Shown piece after piece: positions 27,804-38,959 of a stretch of DNA of 64,000 nt. Made by a program: the position numbers and the translations under genes. Origin of the DNA: Magnaporthiopsis rhizophila (lineage: Eukaryota; Ascomycota; Sordariomycetes; Magnaporthales; Magnaporthaceae); the NCBI GenBank assembly GCA_003049465.1, contig PYSS01000090.1, forward strand, positions 1 through 64,000, given 5' to 3'. The notes beneath the pieces are model-generated. The model had not been told where the DNA came from and made no database searches. It worked only from the letters and a program-made list of their open reading frames with translations. The number at the start of each line of letters is the position of its first letter. Position 1 is the stretch's first letter.

Positions 27804-28421
27804 ATGGTCCAAGTCGAGAGCATGACCGGTCTCTCCAGGCCTGCGCTGGCCCTCGCCGCCGCCGTCGCCCTATGTCTCCCCTCGATGGTGGCGGCCGAGA
27901 CGTCGAGCACTACCGTCACGTCCCTGGACCTCGTTACCGTCTACCCGACGACCACCAGGGTAACCATCCTGACCACGATTGGCAGTGGGCTGACCACGGT
28001 CGACTCGGGCACCCTGACGAGCACCGTCTGGGTCCCGCCGACCACGACCCGCAAGCCGGCCTTCTTCATGAACGCTGGGGTCGGCCTTGTCGATGCGCCG
28101 TCGACGCTGGTCACGCAGCAGAGGGTCAAGACTAACGCCGTGGCCGGAGCCGCCCCCGTTCCCACCAAAAAGGCCGTCGCGCCGGCTCAGCAGCAGCGCA
28201 ACAGCACCGCCGCCAAGGTAGCCGCTGTCACCAAAGCAGTCGCCTCTCCCGTCGAGGCCGCTCAGATCCACGAGGCCCCTGAGGTCCAGGACGTTGAAGA
28301 ATTCGCGGAGATTCAGGAGGTCCAGGAGGTCCAAGAGGCTGAAGACGTTGCGGAGGTTCAGGAGATTGACGAGGTTCAGGAGAACGAGAATGATGGACCT
28401 GGCATGGTGCCGTTCATGTAA
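27804..28421 (+). CDS. Secreted Thr-rich protein with acidic EVQ-repeat tail
   Basis: Single exon, 205 aa. An N-terminal signal peptide with the core ALALAAAVALCLPSMVAA is followed by a Thr/Val-rich part (TVTSLDLVTVYPTTTRVTIL) like wall-associated fungal proteins, then an Ala/Lys-rich linker with one NST glycosylation site. The C-terminal 45 residues are acidic and repetitive, built from short units such as EVQ, EIQ and AEVQEIDE, and end MVPFM. There is no GPI signal and no cysteine-rich domain. Start context and codon use fit a real gene. Function unknown; surface location is inferred from the signal peptide. Confidence 0.75.
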   Translation: MVQVESMTGLSRPALALAAAVALCLPSMVAAETSSTTVTSLDLVTVYPTTTRVTILTTIGSGLTTVDSGTLTSTVWVPPTTTRKPAFFMNAGVGLVDAPSTLVTQQRVKTNAVAGAAPVPTKKAVAPAQQQRNSTAAKVAAVTKAVASPVEAAQIHEAPEVQDVEEFAEIQEVQEVQEAEDVAEVQEIDEVQENENDGPGMVPFM

Positions 28422-28763
28422 TCTTTTACCGCGGCTTTGGCACTCCTGTTCTGGGCCGAGGAGGATACTGTACGATGGACCGCCAATGGGCCTAGATGGT
28501 TTATTTCCCCAGTGACAAAGCAGAGAAGCATGGATTGACATCTGGTTTCAACCATGAACTGTTTCTAGCCACCAGCAGCACACTATAGAGGCACCAATGT
28601 CAAATAAGTAATGCACAGCAGAGGCAGGCGATCTGTATTAGACGGGGATATGTCGTTGTGTCGCACGTGTATCCGACTGATCGTCAAATCAGCTTTCCCG
28701 CAATAGCAAAAGTGTCTTCCCTCGTATCAGGTCAAGTCATCCCAATCAATGCTCTCTGGCTTT

Positions 28764-29549
28764 CTAGACACCCGTAACATTGAGGTAGTTGCCGGCCAGG
28801 GGGACGGTGAGGCCAGCAGCCTGCGCAAAAGCCGCCATGTTGAAGTTGAAGCGGGACGACACAGTCTGGCGCTGGCTTGCAGGGACGGTGAAGTTGGCCG
28901 GCTGCTCGTACAGCAGGAAGACGTACGAGTGCGGGTAGGGAGGCCGCTCCGCCGGCGGCGAGGGTCCAAAGTAGCTCGCCGGGCCGGTCTGCGTGGAGCT
29001 GAGGATATTGAAGCCGCTGGCGTGGGTCTTTCCCGTGGGCTTGACGTCTCGGATCATGGCGTGGAGGAGGGGCTGCCTGGCGCCGACTCCGAGTTTTCTA
29101 TAATTTTGGGACATAGAGTGTCATTCATTAGCACAAGCGATGTGGCCGGGACCGATTACAGACAAGCTTGGGTAGCAGCCCACGTACACGTCGAGGTCTG
29201 CCGGCGGAGCGTTAGCTGAGGGATCAGATGGCCGTGGCGAGTAGGACGGAGAGTTAACTTACCGATCATGATGAAGAGATAGGTGCCCGTGAGCGTCTCG
29301 TTTAGCCCAAAGGTGGGGATCTGAGCCGTCTCTGGTGAAGCGAAGGACTTAATAACGCTGCGCTACCTTTCGCAGGCCCATGTGGTGAATCTTACCAGCT
29401 TTGGTAAAGCTTGTTCCGGGTGGATTCACGGCTTTGTTTCCGTATACGACGTTGAGGTGCTTCGACACCGAGGGTGTGAACCTGGCGGGCGTTTGGCCAG
29501 CTACAAGTCCGCCCAGAAGGGCCCAGGACAGCACTGAAGAGAACCACAT
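28764..29549 (-). CDS. Secreted PEBP-like protein (phosphatidylethanolamine-binding family)
   Basis: Four exons on the minus strand: 29549-29396, 29331-29263, 29197-29188 and 29097-28764, giving 188 aa. A signal peptide (SWALLGGLVAG) is followed by TPARFTPSVS. The PEBP pattern is seen in YLFIMIDLDV, in HAMIRDVKPTG, in the segment PPYPHSYVFLLYEQP, and in RFNFNMAAFAQAAGL near the C-terminus. Introns have GTAAGA, GTAAGT and GTACGT donors and CTAAC/CTAAT branch sites. The third exon is only 10 nt and is needed to keep the frame and to complete the conserved D-D motif. PEBP proteins bind lipids or act as inhibitors; secreted fungal forms have no settled role. Family assignment is fairly sure, exon 3 is inferred. 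Confidence 0.8.
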
Positions 29550-30155
29550 TGTTTGTAGCGGGTTGATATTTGCGTTGGTTACTTGTAGTCAGTGATTAGA
29601 GGACTAGGCTAGACAGATTTAGGATAAAGAAAGGAAGCGAGCCCTAGAACAGAGGGACGCCGAGTATCTGAAGGACCCGTCCTTTTTATAAGCCATGTTA
29701 ATGTGCCAGCTCGCCTCCGAGATATTAGACGGACCAAAGACGCAGAGTAGTATGACATTCTTTTCCGGAATTGGACCACTGTATAATTATCATCCGATGT
29801 GCATTCCCGGCTTGGCAATTTTTAGCCGCCCGTAAAAGGTGTCCTGGGCCCGGCAGCCCCCGCCGCCGGATGGGAATTTGCTCGGCAGTTGGCGTCAGGA
29901 TTAAGCCACGCGGCCGAGCCACACATGCCACCCAATTGTACGGAATAAGTCCATGTTTGTTTATCCATATTTACTTACGTACGGGGTAGGTGAAACCAAC
30001 AAGCCCCACGCACCGCCGTTACGATAAGAAGACGCCGGCGTTCTTCCCGATACCGGCTCGTTGGCATTCTTGGAGTTGGGAGAATATCAGGAGATGGGCG
30101 CCATGTACGACGTGTTGCTTGGGCTTAGCAAAGCTAGCAAACTCAACTGCCCAAC

Positions 30156-31271
30156 ATGACGAAGCCAACAGTGCTGCACATCGGCGAGCCGATCAAGTAC
30201 AACCACGATCTCTACGAGAACGAGTTCACAAAACGTTTTGATGTCGTGCGCAGCGAGGAGACTGACAGAGAATCTTTTATCGCTGCGCTCAAAAGCAAAA
30301 AGTACGCACAAACCCGAGTTCGCACACGTACCAGGACGCTAACCTGGCCGTACCCCTGAACCAGATATGGCGACTTCTCGGCAATATTCCGCCCACATTT
30401 CCAGAGCGGCGGCGAGATGGGCCAGTGGGACGACGAGCTGATCGGGCTGCTGCCGCCGTCGGTGCGCATCTTCGCGTCGGCCGGCGCCGGCTTCAACTGG
30501 GCCGACGTCGACGCCCTGGCCCGGCGCAACATCTGGTACGCCAACGGGGCCGGCGCCTCGGACGAGGCCGTGTCCGACGCCGCCCTCTGGATGGTGCTCT
30601 CCGTCTTCCGCAACTTCACAAAGGCCCAGCTGGCCGCGCGCACCTGCGACCCGGCGGCCTTCACGGCCGCCCACCGCGCCATCGCCCCCATGTCGCGCAG
30701 CCCGCGCGGCCACGTGCTCGGCATCGTCGGCCTGGGCGCCATCAGCCGCCGCCTGGCGCACAAGGCGCGCGCCGCGCTGGGGATGGAGATCCACTACTAC
30801 GATATCGTGCGCGCGAGCCCGGACGTCGAGGCCGCGCTGGCCGCCACGTTCCACGGCTCGCTCGACGCGCTGCTGGCCGTGGCCGACTGCGTCAGCCTGC
30901 ACACGCCGCTCAACGCGGACACGCGGGGCATGATGGGCGAGCGCGCGCTCGCGGCTATGAAGCCCGGCGCGCGCCTGGTCAACACGTCCCGCGGGGAGGT
31001 CGTGGACGAGGCGGCCCTGGTCGCGGCGCTGAGGAGCGGCCACCTCGCCGCCGCGGGGCTCGACGTGCACCAGAACGAGCCCCAGGTCAACCCGGAGCTG
31101 GCGGCCATGGAGAACGTGACGCTGACGACGCACATGGCCGGCGGCGTGCTCGACACGCGCGTCAACTTTGAGAAGAACGCGATGCGCAACATCCTCGTCG
31201 TCGTGGGCGCCGCCGGCGAGGTCATCGGCAAACCCCTCACCCCGGTAAACAAGGTGGAGACGGCGGTGTGA
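30156..31271 (+). CDS. D-2-hydroxyacid dehydrogenase, NAD(P)-dependent
   Basis: Exons 30156-30301 and 30365-31271 flank a 63-bp intron (donor GTACGC, acceptor ACCAG), giving 350 aa. The enzyme family interconverts D-2-hydroxyacids and 2-oxoacids such as glyoxylate, hydroxypyruvate or D-lactate. The Rossmann motif is GIVGLGAISRR with glycines at 168, 171 and 173; the usual third small residue after the hydrophobic position is Ser here. The catalytic set is present: Arg258 in NTSRGEVVDEA, Glu287 in HQNEP and His305 in THMAGG. No targeting signal is obvious, so it is probably cytosolic. A Dal5-type anion transporter gene follows on the same strand 525 bp downstream, which hints at uptake and oxidation of a hydroxy-acid. 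Exact substrate cannot be read from the sequence. Confidence 0.88.
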
Positions 31272-31795
31272 GGAGGGCGCTCGGATGCCGTTCGCTCATC
31301 CAGGCAGTTTACGAGACACGATGTAACGCTGTTTGGCTGATAGATCACACATGAGGGGTCACTAGCGCGGAGAAAGCGGTGCTGCTTCTCGTTTCCTGGG
31401 GAACCCCCAGGTCAAGCATCTCCATGGGACTTCCTGGCTTCTCTACGATTGGAGCAGTACCACTGCGACCTTGTCCCAACACACCTGCACGAAGACGACT
31501 CCACACACACATCCCGGCCTTCTCCCCGGACGTCGTCAAAGCCCCTGTGATTGTGATTGGCGAGATGAGGTGCCAACTTTGTGTCAATGCGACGCTCGAA
31601 GCTTGTTGGTTCTCGGGACCTTCCCGTAGGCGGGCTGTCACAGTCTATACCGCCCAGCCAAGTCGCTCGTGATTTTGCCAGCAGCTCCAGCCTTGACTTG
31701 AACTTACTTGGGCCCGCCAGCTGCCGAGCGCCAAACAGTGCTGCCCTGTTTTGGTCTAGAAATCACGACTGGGCCAGGCCAGACCGACAGCAAAA

Positions 31796-33496
31796 ATGTC
31801 AAGCGACGCCATCACGACCTCTAAGAAAGGAGACGACGTGGTGGTGCCCACGGAGGACACCCAGAAGGATGCCGTGCCACACGAGCTGCCGCTTCCCGAA
31901 GAGCTCGCGGACATGTCGACGGAACAGATTGCAGAGCTCGAAAGGGCCTTGGTCAAGAGGTTGGACTGTACGCTGATGCCGGTTTGCGTGCTTTTGTTTC
32001 TTCTCAATATCCTGTAGGTTGATATGCTTTTTTCGCGCAGATCTGACCTTTTTTTTTTTTCGTTCTAACCAAAGCTATATGTTTGTGCCGTATACAGCGA
32101 TCGGAACAATATAGCCAGCGCCAAGATTGTCGGTCTGCAAGAGGATACGCACATGACCAACAACGAGTACAACACGACGCTCTTGATGTTTTATGTCGGC
32201 TGTATGTGGTTCTGTCTGCTCGGTTTCCCAAGAATACCCCGTCTCTAACCGCCCAGGGGCTGCTCTGCCGACGCAACAGACTGCATCACCCAACTGCCCT
32301 CCAACATGATAATCGGAAAGGTGCGCCCGTCGTACTACATCTGCTGCGTCACCAGCGCCTGGGGCATCGTGTCCATGTGCCAGGGCTTCGTGCACGACTT
32401 TGCCGGCCTGGCCTCGGCCCGCTTCATCCTGGGCTTGGTCGAGGCGCCGTTCCTGCCGGCCGTGTTCGTGCTGCTCTCGACGTGGTATACCCGAAAGGAG
32501 CTGCCGCCGCGCGTCGCCATCCTGTATGGCGGCAACATGCTCGCCACCGCCTTCTCCGGGCTCCTCGCGGCGGGCATCACCAGCCGCATGGGCGGCGTGG
32601 CGGGGCGTCCCTCGTGGGCCTGGCTGTTTATAATCGAGGGTGCCGTCACCGTCGTCATCGCCCTGCTGGCGCTGCCGCTCATGACCGACTACCCGCTGCA
32701 GGCGACGCACCGCCTTCTTTCGAGACGGCACCAGCTCGTGGCCGAGTGGCGCATCCGGCGCGAGAACGCGGGCATCCCGGACGAGGACCACGAGACCGCG
32801 TGGTGGGGGCTGAAGCAGGCGCTCGTCGACCCGAAGCTGTACCTGTTTGTGGTGCAGCAGATGGCCCTCATCACGTCGCAGTCCTTCAACAATTTCTTCC
32901 CCTCCATCGTCGGCACCCTGGGCTTCCCGCGCACCACGACGCTGCTGCTCACGGCCCCGCCATACTTTGTCGCCTTCTTCGTCTCGCTGGCCGTCTCGTT
33001 CCACGCGGCGCGCCAGGGTGAGCGCGGGTTCCACATCGCGATCCCCATGCTCTTCGCGCTGCTGGGGAACCTGCTCGCCATGTTCGTGCCGTCGCTGGGC
33101 GGCCGCTACTTCAGCATGTTCCTCATGACGGCGGGCGCATACTCGCCCTACAACCTGTGCGTGTCGTGGATTAGCGCCACGCTCCCGCGCCCTCGCGCCA
33201 AGCGCGCCGCGTCGCTGGCTATCGTCAACCTGTTCGGCGCCGGCGTCGCGCACTTTTACACGTCGTACATGTTCCCCGACGTCCAGAAGCCGAGGTATTA
33301 CGCCGGCGGCGGTGTCATGTCGGGCGCCTGTCTGGTCACGGCCTGCGTCGCCCTCAGCCTCAAGTGGCACCTCAAGAGGGAAAACAGGAAACTGGAGCAG
33401 CACGAGCTTGCCGGAGAGCTGGGTGACAAGCATCTGCGCGGCGCAAAGGAGGGTCATGGAGGCGACGCTGTTGTTTCGTTCAGATATGTGCACTGA
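31796..33496 (+). CDS. MFS transporter, anion:cation symporter (Dal5/allantoate permease type)
   Basis: Three exons, 31796-32013, 32098-32201 and 32280-33496, with introns of 84 and 78 bp, give 512 aa. An acidic N-terminal tail leads to about 12 transmembrane helices. The ACS-family signature LDRNNIASAKIVGLQ begins at the first exon border. ARFILGLVEAPFLPA marks helix 4-5, a cytoplasmic loop carries HRLLSRRHQLVAEWR, and the second half contains VSWISATLPRPRAKRAA. The family moves organic anions such as allantoate, tartrate, nicotinate, pantothenate or biotin with protons at the plasma membrane. Substrate is unknown. It may work with the adjacent hydroxyacid dehydrogenase. Start ATG has A at -3. 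Confidence 0.88.
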
Positions 33497-33723
33497 TTTT
33501 GAAAGCCAAAGAAGAAAAGGTTTATGAGAAATAACGTCGTGTTGGATTTGGGTATAAAAAGTGCAGCTCCAAAACGCTGCTGAAAAAAAAAAAGGAATAA
33601 ACAAACAACAAGAAAAGAAAAAAAAAACCCCCCGTCATACAAAACACTCTACATGCACCGAATCAGCCCAGCCACCGTAGGCCTGCAAACGCAGCCAGCC
33701 CATTCAATGCAGAACATGGCAGC

Positions 33724-34401
33724 TCAAGCGCTCGAGGTGCTCCGCGCCCTCCTGCGCGAAACCCAGCCCGCAACACCGCGCTTGGCCTCCTGGGAGTAGA
33801 ACTGCGCCTTGACGGCGTTGTCAAATGTCGGCTTGTTCGACACCAGCGACCGGATCTGCTGGTCGGGCGCCTCGCCCTCGGCCGGGCGCTCGCAGCTGAT
33901 GGAGTGGCGGTATTGCTTAGCCTCCTGCCCGTGGTGGTGGTGCAGGGCCGGCGCCCAGGCGCGCCGGACGAGGGCGCTGAGCGAGCGGCGGCGGCGGCTG
34001 GCCCACGACCCCATGGCGGCAGAGTAGGCGGCCCCGTCGGCGCGCTCGTCGATGGACCGCTCGTACACGCTGCTGCCGCCGCTAACGGCCAGGATCGAGG
34101 CCAGGTCCGTCGAGCCCGAGGAGCCGGAGGACACGGACTGGCCGTCCGAGTCGGTGCGACGCAGGACGAAGACGGGCGGGTCCTGCGCCGTGGGGATGTT
34201 GTTGCTGTTATCGACGGCACCAGCGTCCTCGGCGTCCATGGCCGCGAGCTCCTCCCGGATCGGAGTGTTGAGCTCGTCGACCAAGCGGCGCCGGGACACA
34301 TGCCCGCCCGTCTCGCTGGGCGAGTCCAGCCGGATGGACGGGGATAGGGGGGATGCCTCGGCGTTGGCGAGGATGAAGGCGGAGATGCTCGGGTAGCGCA
34401 T
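33724..34401 (-). CDS. Hypothetical protein, 225 aa
   Basis: A single open frame with coding-like third-base GC bias. The N-terminus reads MRYPSISAFILANAEASPLS; the middle is acidic and Ser-rich; the C-terminal half has Arg clusters (SRRRRSLSALVRRA), an HHHHGQ stretch and ends with SRRRARSTSSA. No signal peptide or known domain is visible. A TATATA-like element lies on the minus strand at about 34543-34536, some 140 bp upstream of the start, and a GT microsatellite sits directly upstream. The 3' end faces the MFS transporter gene. Function is unknown. Confidence 0.6.
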   Translation of the reverse strand: MRYPSISAFILANAEASPLSPSIRLDSPSETGGHVSRRRLVDELNTPIREELAAMDAEDAGAVDNSNNIPTAQDPPVFVLRRTDSDGQSVSSGSSGSTDLASILAVSGGSSVYERSIDERADGAAYSAAMGSWASRRRRSLSALVRRAWAPALHHHHGQEAKQYRHSISCERPAEGEAPDQQIRSLVSNKPTFDNAVKAQFYSQEAKRGVAGWVSRRRARSTSSA

Positions 34402-36544
34402 TTCGACGGGTGTGTGTGTATGTGTGTGTGTGTGTTTCCGATATGTGGTTGGTGTGGCGATTTGGTGTGTTGGCGGTGATGAGCGGGTATGCTTTCAATG
34501 CGTGCCTGTTTCGAGTATAAGAAGGCCCCGTAGGCTGTATATAGTGAGACTAATGGAATGGAACCGAGTCCTTGCTGCGGAATACACAAACCAAACAACC
34601 CATCAACGGGCCGGCCATCGCCTCATTTAACATCTCGAGCAGCTCCCCAAAAGCCCAACGCGCGGACGCATCGCGGAGACAGGCGCACGAACAATTCTTT
34701 TTCTGGCAGCCTCCAAGTGGGCGCATGTTGAGGCTTCGCGTGGAGTTTGTTTGTTCGCAGTAAGCCCAGCCGAGGCGCAGGGGATGCCAATGAGGGGTTC
34801 CTCCAGGTGCTTATTTCCTCTTTCGGATCGCTTGTGGGGCTTTACAGTCAGAGATCGTCGCACCGCCCAGGGGAGTCGAGGAAAATGGACAGGCAGCTTG
34901 AAACAAGAAACACTCAAAAAATAAACCGAGGGCCCAAAGCGCGACGCGACTCAAGGCGCTGGCGCGAACGGGTTGATGCTGCCCTTGCACTTTATCGGCA
35001 GTGTCTTGGAGACGTCAACCACGCGCAGCCGATAACTTGAATCGCCGACGCAGGGCTCCAGGTCCTGCCAAACGTCAGTGATGGATCCACAGCGACGAGG
35101 CGGGTCGTCCGATGTGCCTCAGATGCGCCACAGATTGGATCCAATGCCCAAGCTGAATCCCACACGAGCGCTCTTTTTTTAGGCGGGCCGCATGCTGTCA
35201 AAGTGAAGGCTTCCAGAACGTCGTTACCTGGAGAAGGAACGAAGAACAAAAAAAAAAAAAAAAAGGACAGATTCCATGCTTCTTATTTTATCGTCAACAG
35301 TAATTTACTCCTCCACACCCCAGATTTCGGGAGACCGTCAGCAAGCGAGAAACCGAAAGGATGAACCCGCGATTTCGACGGACGGCCCGCCAACACCTCA
35401 GCCACCCGTGTGGGCTATTCCTCGTCTGCCCAAGGGTTCCTGATGAGCTGCTCAAGGACCTTCCGACCAAAGCCTTCCATGCGCCGTCCCGTCCCGTCTT
35501 TACAGGACCGACAACAGCTTGTGCATATCGCCCCAGGACAGGGCTGCAGTATTGCCAGGGCGCGAAGTGGGAAAGGAGTGCGTTGCCAACTTTGCGATAA
35601 TGAAAAGACCAGGTAACCCGAATCTGGGAAACACCAACTACGGGACTCGCAATGGAAGTGACTTGGAAGATGCCATGTTGCGAGACTGGCGAGTGAAACC
35701 GTAGAAAACAACTGCCTAGAAAAATCCTGGCAGATGAAGGTATCGCGGTTGCTTTCCCGTATCACCACCAAAACGTATAGAAGTAGATGAAGGGCAAGAT
35801 ACATGTGGGAAATGGAAATGGAAATGGAAACACCGTGTGTTGATAACTAACACGTAGGTACCTTACCTGGGTACTGCATCCCTCGTTTGGTAATCAGATC
35901 ATATTGCAGTCGAAGGGCACAACATTGACGGCGTTTTCGTTTTGTTCCCTACGCCTCAACTACTTGTTTACTTGTTTCCTTCAACGGATTCGCGCACTCA
36001 CGATTGAGCGTCTACTTTTTATATAATTTTTGTGCGTCCACGAAAAAATCTCGAATTAAGTGCTCTTTTCTTCACTTTTTTTTTTTTTTTTTTTTTTTCC
36101 TTCGTACGCCGATCACGCGAACTCACCTTTCGAACAAAAAATTCGTCGGTATTTTTATCCCCTCCTAGACTTTGGGTTCTCTCCACTTTGTTCCACAGCA
36201 GCCGTTCGAGCAACCTCATTGGTGGGCACGTGCGGCCCCGCGGCTTCATCCCGTAGCCTGGGGCTGGTTGCGCCATCGCCACTAAGCCTGAAAGAGTCTT
36301 TGCCTTCGCCGTGAGATTGCCTCACCTCGCGGGTCTTGTTGCGCAATCGGGGGCCAGTTTTTGAAGGTGGATTCGGTGGGCGTGGGGGCCCGGCATGGTG
36401 CAATCATGGACATGTGGGCAGGTCTCATTAAACGGTAGTCGCCGCTTCTAACCCGGGGGACATTGACTTCTTATATCTCACAAGGAGATTATAGGTCCCA
36501 AAACTGAGACGCCCCGAAGCGGCGAAACACGACCGCCAGCCGCT
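34402..36544. other. Intergenic region, no gene recognised
   Basis: Contains a (GT)n stretch near 34408-34436, poly-A at about 35250-35264, poly-T at about 36079-36099, and the TAGGTA-like cluster near 35851-35870. No open frame has family support. The right edge holds the promoter of the amino-acid permease. Confidence 0.45.
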
Positions 36545-38343
36545 ATGTCCCGCCAACACCCACCTGACGGCCACTACGGCACCCTCGACGGCTCCAGCAA
36601 GCACGATGACGCCCTCCAGGGCGGCATGCCGGGGTCCGAGACGGAGTCGTCGGGCGATTTCCAGGCCATGGACCCGCACAGCGGCGTCAAGCGCGGGCTC
36701 AAGACGCGGCACCTGAGCATGATGGCCCTGGCCGGCATCATCGGGCCGGGCCTGCTGGTCGGGTCCGGAGGCGCCCTGGCCAGCGGCGGCCCCGCGGCGC
36801 TGATCATCGGCTTCGCCGTCATCGGCGTCGTCGCCTTCAGCGTCATGCAGTCGCTGGGCGAGCTGACGACGCTGTACCCCAGCGGCGGCGCCTTCACGGC
36901 CCTGGCCGACCGCTTCGTCGACAAGGCGTTTGGCGTCGCCGTCGGCTGGAACTACTACATCATCTGGTGGGCCGTGCTGGCAAACGAGTACAACGCCATC
37001 TGCAGCATCTTCACGCTGTGGGGCGGCCAGGTACCGGTCTGGGGGTATTTTCTCATCTTTTGGGCCGCCTTTACTGCCTTTCAGCTCCTGGGCGTCGAGA
37101 CCTTTGGGGAAGCCGAGTTTTGGCTGGCGCTCATCAAGCTAGTTGGGCTGGTTGCGTACTTTCTCTTTTCGTTGGTGTAAGTGGTAGTATTCCCAGTGAT
37201 TAGACTAATCCGCCCGAGCTAAAACGTGACTTGCGCTCCGTTTAGATACATCAGTGGAGGGATCCCAGGGGCCCCAGCCCTCGGCTCCTTGTACTGGCGC
37301 GAGCCCGGTGCATTCTCCAACGGCTTCAAGGGAGTCGCGACGGTCTTTGTCTTTTGTTCTACTTTTTATGCCGGCGTAGAGTCAGTGGCTGTGGCAGCCA
37401 CTGAGACCAAGAATCCCCGGGTGGCAGTGCCGCTGGCGATCCGCCAGGTGTTCTGGCGCATCATCTTTATGTACGTTGGTTTGGTCCCTTGTCTTGGCCA
37501 CACACATTTGTGTGAGCGCGGGGTCTGACGCATCAAGCGAAAAAGCACAGCTACATGGGATCTGCGGTCTTCTTTGGCTTAACGTGCCCATGGGACGCCG
37601 ATGGCCTGATCAACGGCGGCAGCCGGGCTCTGCGAAGCCCCATGACGGTGGCGATCCAGAACGCCGGATGGGCGGGTGGCGTGCACCTGATCAACGCCTT
37701 CATCTTCGTGACGTGCCTGAGCGCCATCAACTCAAGCATATTCATCGCCAGCCGCACGCTGCTCTTCATGGCGCAAGACCGCATGGCGCCGCGCTTCCTG
37801 GGCTGGACGGACCGGCGCGGCGTCCCGATCCCGGCCATCGTGGTGGCCAACGCGTGCGGCGCCCTGAGCACGATGAACATCTCGACGGGCGCGGCGCAGG
37901 CCTACGCCTACATCGTCAACCTGTCTGGCGTCTCGACCTTTCTGGTCTGGGGCGCCATCTCGTTTGTGCACATTCGATTCCGGGCCGCCTGGGCTGCGCA
38001 GGGCCACGCGCCCGAGGACCTGCCCTTCCGGTCGCTCGGCCACCCCTGGAACGCCTACTTCGGGCTCGGCGCCAACGTGTTCCTGGCGCTGGTGCAGGGC
38101 TGGCCGACGCTGGCGCCCTTCGACGCGGCCGCGTTTGTGGATGCCTACGTCCTGCTGCCGCTGTTCCCCGTTATCTACCTGGGGTACAAGCTGGTGTTCA
38201 AGACCGAGGTGCGGAGGACGCTGGAAATAGACCTGGTGTCGGGACGCCGCAGGGATCTGGAGGAGGACAAGGAGGTGACGGGCCAGGGAACGCTCGGCGG
38301 CGAGGCTCTGCCGCTTTGGAGGAGGCTGTGGAACAGTTTCTGA
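36545..38343 (+). CDS. Amino-acid permease (YAT/AAP family)
   Basis: Three exons, 36545-37176, 37246-37470 and 37551-38343, with introns of 69 and 80 bp, give 549 aa. A polar N-terminal tail of about 55 residues ends with GVKRGLKTRHLSMMALAGIIG, the usual entry of fungal amino-acid permeases into helix 1 (GPGLLVGSGGAL). About 12 transmembrane helices follow; conserved stretches include YPSGGAFTALADRFVD, GWNYYIIWWAVLANEYNA, ESVAVAATETKNPR and SRTLLFMAQD. The C-terminal tail is charged. The family takes up amino acids with protons at the plasma membrane; the NEYNA block suggests the proline/dicarboxylic side of the family, but the substrate is not certain. No linked catabolic gene is present. 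Confidence 0.88.
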
Positions 38344-38959
38344 TGAGTGAACGACCTCAATATTCTCCCCTGAAACCCTTTTGCCCCCAAATCTGTATTG
38401 AGTGCTAGCTCTGAGCTGCCGCGGATGCAGCCTGAGCTGCTGCAGGCGGTACCAAGGTGGTCAGAGGTGAGGCGCAGGGTGGTCAAGGTGATCAGCCTGA
38501 GCTCGCTGTGCCCCTGAACTGGTCTGGTCCCAGGCTCCAAGCTCACTGCCTGGATCCAGGCTCCAGGCGTGGCTAGCAAAAGTCCGCCCACTCCCAGGCC
38601 ACAGTTGCGCAACGGTTAATCTGTAATAGGCTGGGCGAAAGGTAGGTCACCAGTAGGAGCCGAAGTGATGCTATTTTACTAGATAGGGAGAAATGACAGA
38701 AGGGAAGGATGCTCCCGTCGTGGGAGTTGTCCTTAGTTATACAAGTCCTAGAGACGGCTCAGGGGTCAGCCCTGAGCCCTCAACCCGTGCCTTCAGCGCG
38801 GAACTATGAAACAATCCGTCTCCATCGGCCGCCCTGTCGAATGGCTGCCTTGCATTATGGCAGAGTTGACTTCTCGAATTTCCTTTCCCATGTTAGCTTT
38901 CGAAACTTTTATCCCTTGCCTAGATGCCACAGTGAAAGAAGAAGTTTGAACCAACACCA
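38344..38959. other. Intergenic region with imperfect short repeats
   Basis: Between the permease and the membrane-protein gene. Related units such as CAGGCTCCA and CCTGAGCT recur at about 38406-38580. No gene recognised. Confidence 0.5.

Noticed and set aside
30425..31171. 248-codon plus-strand frame inside the hydroxyacid dehydrogenase gene
   Set aside because: Alternative frame of the GC-rich second exon, Arg/Gly-rich, no independent support.
32075..33604. 509-codon minus-strand frame
   Set aside because: Antisense of the MFS transporter exons; His/Arg-rich sequence typical of shadow frames.
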